NCBI GenBank assembly: GCA_008011715.2
Contig: CP136508.1
Coordinates: 3,844,001-3,908,000 of the forward strand
Direction: 5' to 3'
Length of the DNA stretch: 64,000 nt
DNA from: [Empedobacter] haloabium
Lineage (GTDB): Bacteria > Pseudomonadota > Gammaproteobacteria > Burkholderiales > Burkholderiaceae_D
Below the pieces are notes generated by a model. The model did no database searches, was not told the origin of the DNA, and saw only the letters and a list, made by a program, of their open reading frames with translations. The position numbers and the translations under genes were made by a program. Below, piece after piece: positions 58,474-64,000 of this stretch. The stretch's first letter is position 1. Each line of letters opens with the position of its first letter.

Positions 58474-60678
58474 TCAGCGCGCCGGCTGCAGCGTCACCGG
58501 GATCGTCGCCGCGCCCAGCCGCACGCTGGCCTGCCCCACCGGCGCATCGGACGCCGTGGCCAAGGTGAACGTGTACTGGCCCGGCGCGACTTTCCATGCC
58601 CCCGCCTTGGTCGAATACACGGCCAGCATGCGCGCCGGCACCGTCACGCTGACCTGCCGGCGTTCGCCCGGCTGCAGCAGCAGCTTGTCCCAGCCGGCCA
58701 GGCGGCGCGGGGCCTCCCAGCCCGCTGCCTTGCCGGCCGCCGCGTACACCTGCGGTACCGCCCAGCCCGCGCGCGTACCCGTGTTCTTCACCGCGAAGTC
58801 CACCTTGACCTGGCCGCCGGCGGCCGGCCGCGCCACCAGGCCGTCGAACGCGAACGTGGTGTAGGACAAGCCGTGCCCGAACGCGAACAGCGGCTTGCGC
58901 CCGGTCTTCTCGAACCACTTGTACCCGACGGCCGCGCCCTCGATGTCGTAGTCGGTCTTGAAGCGGCCGGTCTTGCTGCTGGGGTCACCATCGACTTTCG
59001 GGCGCGGCAGCTGCGACTCGTCGCGGGCGAACGTGGCCGGCAGGCGGCCGGCGGCATCCACCTCGCCCGTCAGCACGCGCGCGATGGCCTCGCCGCCGGC
59101 CGTGCCGGGATACCAGGCCGCCAGCACGGCGGCCGCCTTGTCCACCCATGGCATCGTCACCGGGCCGCCCGTCTCGAGGACGACGACGGTGCGGCGGTTG
59201 GCGCTGGCCACCGCGTCCACCAGCGTGTCCTGGTTGTCCGGCAACGCCAGCGACGGCACGTCGAAGCTCTCCGCCGTCCACTGCGTGCCGAATACGATGG
59301 CCACGTCGCTCTGCGCGGCCAGCCGGGCCGCGGCCGCCACGTCCTTGCCGTCGTGGTAGGTCAGCTCGGCCCGCGTGCGTGCCGCCAGCGCCTTCAACGG
59401 CGAGGACGGATACCAGACGATCGGGCCGGGGAAGCTCTGCGGACCCTCGCCCTTGACGGCGCTGCCGCCGACCGGATGCACCTGCGCGGCGCCGCCGCCC
59501 GACAGCACGCCCACGTCGGCATGGCCGCCGATGACCGCGATCTTGCGGACCTGCGATGCCAGCGGCAACACGCCGCCGGCGTTCTTCAGCAGTACGATGC
59601 CCTCCTCCGCACCGCGCCGGGTGACCTGCGCGTGCGCGGCGAAGTCGATCTTGTCCGGCTCCACCACCGGTACCGGCTGGTCCATCAGGCCATTGGCGTA
59701 CATCGCCCACAGGATGCGGGTGACCATATCGTCCAGTCGCGCCTGCGGCACGTGGCCGTTGTCCACCGCCTCGCGCAGCGCCGGGCCGAAATAGGGCGAG
59801 GCGTCGAACGGCCAGCCGGACTGCTGGTCCAGCCCCGCCAGCGCCGCCGGGATGGTCGAATGCACGGCGCCCCAGTCGGACATCACATACCCTCGATAGC
59901 CCCAGTCGCGCTTGAGCACCCGGTTCAGCAGGTAGTCGCTCTCGCAGGCGTAGACCCCGTTGACCAGGTTGTAGGAGCACATCACCGAGCCAGGATCGCC
60001 AACCTCGATGGCGATCTGCAGCGCCAGCAGGTCGGACATGCGGCCGGCCGCGTCGCCCACCTTGACGTCGATCGTCGTGCGGTTGGTTTCCTGGTCGTTG
60101 AAGGCGAAATGCTTCAAGGTCGAGACGATGCCGTTCGACTGGATGCCGCGAATCTGCTCGCCCGTCATGGTGCCGGCCAGCAGCGGGTCCTCGCCGCCGT
60201 ACTCGAAATTGCGGCCATTGCGGGGTTCGCGCATCAGGTTGACGGAACCGGCCAGCAACACGTTGTGGCCGGACAGCCTGGCCTCCTTGCCGATCATCGC
60301 GCCGGCCTGGTAGGCCAGCTGGCGGTTCCACGTGGCGGCCGTGGCCAGGCCGGAAGGCAGCGCAGTGCGGCCGCGCGGCTCGGGCGACGGCTGGGTGGCC
60401 ACGCCGATGCCGGCGTCGGTCTGGTGCTGCGGTGGAATCTTCAGTCGCTCCACGCCGTGAATGAAGCCGGCCGTGTAGTTGATGCCCTCCTTGGGCCGGG
60501 CCACGCCGTTGAAGTCCGTCGAAAAGTAGCCGAACACCAGTTTCAGCTTCTCCTCCTGGGTCATCTGCGCCACGGTCGCCCTGGCGCGTTGCGCCGGGTC
60601 GGCCGGCTGGGCCTCGACCTGACCTTGTGCGCCGGCGGCGCACAGCGCCGCCAGCACGCATACGATACGTTTCCTCAT
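58474..60678 (-). CDS. Exported GH3 beta-glycosidase
   Basis: 734 aa. Signal peptide (about 1-20). The (alpha/beta)8 domain has KHFAFND, the nucleophile Asp268 in YVMSDWGAVHS, then the alpha/beta sandwich (LLKNAGGVLPL) and a C-terminal fibronectin-III-like domain (FGHGLSYTTFAF onward). The ATG at 60678 has GAGGA at proper distance; a GTG at 60693 overlaps the GH31 stop. Behind a GH31 alpha-xylosidase and a GH35-type enzyme it is expected to remove glucose from the xyloglucan backbone after side-chain removal; beta-xylosidase activity is an alternative. Confidence 0.93.
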   Translation of the reverse strand: MRKRIVCVLAALCAAGAQGQVEAQPADPAQRARATVAQMTQEEKLKLVFGYFSTDFNGVARPKEGINYTAGFIHGVERLKIPPQHQTDAGIGVATQPSPEPRGRTALPSGLATAATWNRQLAYQAGAMIGKEARLSGHNVLLAGSVNLMREPRNGRNFEYGGEDPLLAGTMTGEQIRGIQSNGIVSTLKHFAFNDQETNRTTIDVKVGDAAGRMSDLLALQIAIEVGDPGSVMCSYNLVNGVYACESDYLLNRVLKRDWGYRGYVMSDWGAVHSTIPAALAGLDQQSGWPFDASPYFGPALREAVDNGHVPQARLDDMVTRILWAMYANGLMDQPVPVVEPDKIDFAAHAQVTRRGAEEGIVLLKNAGGVLPLASQVRKIAVIGGHADVGVLSGGGAAQVHPVGGSAVKGEGPQSFPGPIVWYPSSPLKALAARTRAELTYHDGKDVAAAARLAAQSDVAIVFGTQWTAESFDVPSLALPDNQDTLVDAVASANRRTVVVLETGGPVTMPWVDKAAAVLAAWYPGTAGGEAIARVLTGEVDAAGRLPATFARDESQLPRPKVDGDPSSKTGRFKTDYDIEGAAVGYKWFEKTGRKPLFAFGHGLSYTTFAFDGLVARPAAGGQVKVDFAVKNTGTRAGWAVPQVYAAAGKAAGWEAPRRLAGWDKLLLQPGERRQVSVTVPARMLAVYSTKAGAWKVAPGQYTFTLATASDAPVGQASVRLGAATIPVTLQPAR

Positions 60679-60689
60679 CCGTGCTGTCC

Positions 60690-63560
60690 TCACAGTTTCA
60701 CACTGACGGCCTGGCCGTCGTAGTTGATTTCCTTGTCGGCCGCGTCCAGCGTGGCGCTGGACGACACGCCCGGCTTGACGAAGTGGACGCGGAACGTGCG
60801 CCGCGCCACCATGCCCGGGTACTGGCCCTCGCGCGCGCCGATCGACAGCGTGCGGCTGCGTTCATCCCAGCGCAGCGCGATGCGCGAGAACTCGCCGCGC
60901 CGGTAGCCTTCCGATACGCCATCGTCCTCGTACAGGCTGAATTGCCCGTCCGCGCCCGTGTAGACCTTCAGGGTCAGCGGCGCATCCGGTTTCTCGTCCA
61001 CGTACTGGGTCACGGGCCCCATGGGCACGATGGCGCCGGCCCTGACCAGCAGCGGCATGCGCGTTTCCGGCGCGGCCACGGTGATGGTGCGGCCCCCCTC
61101 ATGGCGCGCGCCGGTGAACCAGTCGTACCAGGCGGCGCCCTTGGGCAGGTAGACGCTGCGCTGGCGTGCGCCATAGGAATAGACGGGCGCCACCAGCATG
61201 GAACGGCCGAACAGGTACTGGTCGCGGATGTCCTTGACCTTGTCGTCGTGCGCGAAGTCCATCACCAGGCCGCGCATGATGGAGCCGTAGTTGAAGTGCG
61301 TGTCCGACGCCGTCGCGTAGATATACGGCATCAGCCGATAGCGCAGCTTCAGGTAGTCCACCATCGATTCGCGCGTGGCCGAGCCTTCCGGCGCCAGGTT
61401 GTAGATCTCGCGCTTGACCACTTCGCCGTGCGAGCGGAACAGCGGCGAGAACGCGCCGAACTGGAACCAGCGCAGGTTCATCTCCTGCCACTCGCGCACG
61501 TCCTCGGGCTTGGCCTGGCTGCCATCGATGCGGCGGTTTTCCTGGGCGGAGCCCAGCTCGCCCGTCTGGAAGCGGGTCTCCTGCGCATAGCCGCCGATAT
61601 CGTGCGTCCACATCGGCAGGCCGGACAGCGAGGCTTGCACGCCGGCCGAGATCTGGTCGTACAGGTTGTTCCAGCGCCCCACCGTGTCGCCGCTCCAGAT
61701 GGCGACAGCGTTGCGCTGCACACCGGCGAAACCGGAACGCGACAGGATGAACTGGCGCTTGTCCGGCTGATCGCGCTTCAGGTGTTCGTAAAAGCCCTGC
61801 GTGTGCGCCAGGCTGTACGTATTGAACGTGACCTCGCCGGGGCCGTACACGGTCGGGCCGATCAGCTGCTTGAAATCCTCCAGGCGCGAGTTCGACAGCA
61901 CGTCCGGCTCGGTGTTGTCCATCCACCAGGCGTCGATGCCCAGTTCCACCAGCTTGGTTTTCATCTGGCGGTAGTAGATGTCGCGCGCCTTTTGCGTGTA
62001 TGGATCGTAGTGGCTGTTCTTGTAGCCCGGGCCGACCCAATCGAGGTCGCCGTTCTCGACGTTTTTCGTCCACATGCCGCCGGCCGCCTGCAGCTCCTTG
62101 TAGTTGTCCGTATCGGCGTAGAACTTGCCCCAGATCGAGAACATGATGTGGGCATTCTGGCGGTGCACTTCGTCCACCATGCCTTTCGGGTCCGGGAAGC
62201 GCGCCTTGTCGAAGTCGTGCGAGCCCCAGCCGTTTTCCGGCCAGTAGAACCAGTCCTGCACGATGTTATCCAGCGGCCAGCCGCGCTGGCGGTACTGTTT
62301 CACCGTGTCCAGCAGCTGCTGCTGCGTTTCGTAGCGCTGGCGCGACTGCCAGAAGCCGAACGCCCATTTCGGCATCATCGGCTGCTCGCCCGTCAGCTGG
62401 CGGTAGCCGCCGATCACGCCGTCCATGCTGGTGGCGCGGATCACGTAGTAGTTGATGGCCTCGGCCACCTCGGAAGACAAGGTCAGCGAATGGCGCTCCG
62501 GCGCCGGCAGCGGATCGTTGTGCGTGACGGCGATCATGCCGTTCTCCGGCTTCCAGTCCAGGTGGAACTTGACCGGCTTGTCGGACGCGAAGTCCACCTC
62601 GAAGTTGTGATACCACGGGTTCCAGCCCTGGCGCCAGACGTCCAGCACCTGCTTGCCGTCGATGCTCAAGGTAGCGTAGTCGGACGAATACAGCTGCATC
62701 TTGTGGCGGCCGGGCTTGGACGAGGCCAGCGTGCCTTCCCATACCACGCGCACGTTCTTCAGCGACTTCAGCGGACCCAGCTCCTTCGGCCAGAACTCGG
62801 CCACGTCCTTCAGGTACTGGTAGCGCAGGTCATCCTCGCGCCGCGTCAGCGCCAGCTTGCCGTCCACGTAGTAGCGTGCCGTCAGCGCGCCCGGCTTGCC
62901 GTCCGCGTCCGCCAGCCGCAGGTCGCGCTTCATCGGCCCGTAGGGTCGCGCGTCGCCGAAGCGCGAGATGCCGTTGTTGTCCCACAGGACGCCGTAGTTC
63001 TTGTCCGAGACGACAAACGGCACGGCGATGTCCATATTATGCTGCTGCAGCAGCACGTCCTCGCCGTTCAGGTTCATCTGGCCGTTCTGGTGCTGGCCGG
63101 TGCCGTAGAAGGCATCCTTCGTGCCGTGGTTGAAGCCCTGCTTCACCGTGACGAAGGGCTTGCCGCCCAGGGTGACGGGTGCGATGCTTTCACTGGCCTG
63201 GCGCAGGAACACGCCGCCCTTCGGATCGGCGAAGCGCACCTGCCCATCCGCCAGCGAGACCGTGGCAACGACGCTCTTGGCCGCCAGCACCACGTCATTG
63301 CCCGCCTTCTTTACCGTGAACGCGCAGGCGCACGGCTGCGCCACCGTCATCATGGACGGTGTCAGCTGCTTGCCGGCCTGGTCCACCTTGACGACGTGGA
63401 CGATATGGTCGGCCATGAGTTCCAGCCGGATTTCCTTCGCCGCGCCGCCATCCGGCAGCACCGTCACGCCGCTGGCCGTCTGCTGGAAGGTGCCGGCCCA
63501 GGCCGGGCCGCAGGCCAGCGCGAGCGTCGCGCAGGCCAGGCTGATCGTCTTCATCTGCAT
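60690..63560 (-). CDS. Exported GH31 alpha-xylosidase with PA14 insert
   Basis: 956 aa with signal peptide (1-22, AWA). An N-terminal beta domain is interrupted by a PA14-like insert (about 225-345: YYVDGKLALTR, GRHKMQLYSSDYATLSIDGKQV). The barrel carries nucleophile Asp548 (WWMDNTEPD) and acid/base Asp625 (IWSGDTVGRW), followed by two C-terminal beta domains. The PA14 insertion and QDWFYWPENGWGSHDF region match Cellvibrio Xyl31A and Bacteroides GH31 alpha-xylosidases acting on xyloglucan oligosaccharides. It is 18 bases from the GH35/DUF5597 gene and 11 bases from the GH3 start. Confidence 0.93.
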   Translation of the reverse strand: MQMKTISLACATLALACGPAWAGTFQQTASGVTVLPDGGAAKEIRLELMADHIVHVVKVDQAGKQLTPSMMTVAQPCACAFTVKKAGNDVVLAAKSVVATVSLADGQVRFADPKGGVFLRQASESIAPVTLGGKPFVTVKQGFNHGTKDAFYGTGQHQNGQMNLNGEDVLLQQHNMDIAVPFVVSDKNYGVLWDNNGISRFGDARPYGPMKRDLRLADADGKPGALTARYYVDGKLALTRREDDLRYQYLKDVAEFWPKELGPLKSLKNVRVVWEGTLASSKPGRHKMQLYSSDYATLSIDGKQVLDVWRQGWNPWYHNFEVDFASDKPVKFHLDWKPENGMIAVTHNDPLPAPERHSLTLSSEVAEAINYYVIRATSMDGVIGGYRQLTGEQPMMPKWAFGFWQSRQRYETQQQLLDTVKQYRQRGWPLDNIVQDWFYWPENGWGSHDFDKARFPDPKGMVDEVHRQNAHIMFSIWGKFYADTDNYKELQAAGGMWTKNVENGDLDWVGPGYKNSHYDPYTQKARDIYYRQMKTKLVELGIDAWWMDNTEPDVLSNSRLEDFKQLIGPTVYGPGEVTFNTYSLAHTQGFYEHLKRDQPDKRQFILSRSGFAGVQRNAVAIWSGDTVGRWNNLYDQISAGVQASLSGLPMWTHDIGGYAQETRFQTGELGSAQENRRIDGSQAKPEDVREWQEMNLRWFQFGAFSPLFRSHGEVVKREIYNLAPEGSATRESMVDYLKLRYRLMPYIYATASDTHFNYGSIMRGLVMDFAHDDKVKDIRDQYLFGRSMLVAPVYSYGARQRSVYLPKGAAWYDWFTGARHEGGRTITVAAPETRMPLLVRAGAIVPMGPVTQYVDEKPDAPLTLKVYTGADGQFSLYEDDGVSEGYRRGEFSRIALRWDERSRTLSIGAREGQYPGMVARRTFRVHFVKPGVSSSATLDAADKEINYDGQAVSVKL

Positions 63561-63578
63561 TGTCTGTTGTCCCCTGTT

Positions 63579-64000
63579 TTAATAAGTGCCCAGTTTCACG
63601 CGCAGCACCGCCGGGCGTGCCATGAAATTGAGGCCGTAGTCGGTCTGGTCGCCATTCCAGTTGCGCTCCATGACCCAGCGGCCCTGGCTGTCGAACTGGC
63701 CCTCCTCCACGCGCGCATACATCGACGGCTTGCCGGCATTGGCGCCGGCGCCCTCGAACTTGATACGGGCGTGCTGGCCGACGACGATGAATTCGTTGTC
63801 GCCGACCTGGGCGACGGCCACGCCGCCGTTCGGCGCCTCGGTGCCGGCCGGCTTGTCCTGGATGTGCTTGAAATACTGGGCCTCGCCGAACTGCCACTCG
63901 CGGAACGACACCGTGGCCTTCCAGCCGCGCAGCGCGATGGTTTGCGGGGCGCGATCGTCGCCCTCGGCCACGCCGCGCGTGCGTCCCTCGAACGCCCACT
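63579..64000 (-). CDS. GH35-type enzyme, C-terminal DUF5597 part only (N-terminus beyond window)
   Basis: The last 140 residues of a protein entering from the right edge. The sequence WAFEGRTRG, then GDNEFIVVGQHARIKF and WNGDQTDYGLNF are typical of the DUF5597 domain that follows the barrel in Bgl35A-like beta-galactosidases. A relative with the same C-terminal fold is encoded at 47201-48841. Only 18 bases precede the GH31 start, so it heads or is part of the GH35-GH31-GH3 operon. The catalytic domain is not visible. Confidence 0.85.
   Translation of the reverse strand, partial: WAFEGRTRGVAEGDDRAPQTIALRGWKATVSFREWQFGEAQYFKHIQDKPAGTEAPNGGVAVAQVGDNEFIVVGQHARIKFEGAGANAGKPSMYARVEEGQFDSQGRWVMERNWNGDQTDYGLNFMARPAVLRVKLGTY

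Overview
The window is GC-rich DNA (roughly two thirds G+C by eye) with dense, short-gapped operons, many TonB-dependent receptors, secreted glycosidases and recurrent extragenic palindromes built on GGGGTC(T/A)G-CCC, GTGTCCCAC and GGTGACAGGCACC. Protein types and gene style fit an Oxalobacteraceae betaproteobacterium (Massilia, Duganella or Pseudoduganella type). This is inferred from content only; no rRNA or tRNA gene is present.

Left block (1-26,990, all minus strand): an arabinan/L-arabinose utilisation region in three transcription units. Unit A (promoter near 26,990) encodes a TonB-dependent receptor, a GPH-family symporter, a cytoplasmic GH43, an aldose 1-epimerase and an exported GH43. 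Unit B (promoter near 19,400) encodes L-arabonate dehydratase, a GguC/AraD1-type FAH-fold enzyme, alpha-ketoglutaric semialdehyde dehydrogenase and an SDR sugar dehydrogenase. It continues into exported GH97, GH51, two GH43 enzymes (one endo-arabinanase type) and a GH127 beta-L-arabinofuranosidase. Unit C (promoter near 5,390) encodes a YtfQ-YtfR-YtfT-YjfF-type furanose ABC transporter followed by a GH43 cut by the window edge. Together they can debranch and cut arabinan outside, import arabinose and oligosaccharides, and oxidise L-arabinose without phosphorylation to 2-oxoglutarate. The three promoters share one architecture: an 18-bp palindrome GATAT-N8-ATATC, 18 bp, ATTGG (overlapping the -35), 18 bp, then a -10. 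This looks like the operator of a dedicated regulon and is the strongest new signal here.

Middle block (27,000-46,450): a winged-helix/ATPase regulator whose C-terminus looks truncated, an orphan NarL-type response regulator, a 172-bp MITE-like element, AMP nucleosidase, a MATE transporter and two divergent TonB-dependent receptors. Next is a tightly overlapping four-gene operon: carotenoid-biosynthesis-type membrane protein, MpaB/Lcp-like DUF2236 oxygenase, 7TMR-DISM hybrid histidine kinase, and receiver-GGDEF diguanylate cyclase. DNA polymerase II follows, ended by a perfect 25-bp hairpin.

Right block (46,450-64,000): a TonB receptor - GH35/DUF5597 - HAD phosphatase unit with its own promoter and operator-like palindrome; housekeeping and accessory genes (cupin, alpha/beta hydrolase, DUF1275, TMEM175-like channel, a degenerate adenylation domain, a TonB-domain/Sel1-repeat protein, a small secreted protein); and at the edge a GH35/DUF5597 (partial) - GH31 with PA14 - GH3 operon that looks like a xyloglucan side-chain degradation set. 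No CRISPR array, intact insertion sequence, tRNA, rRNA or riboswitch was seen.
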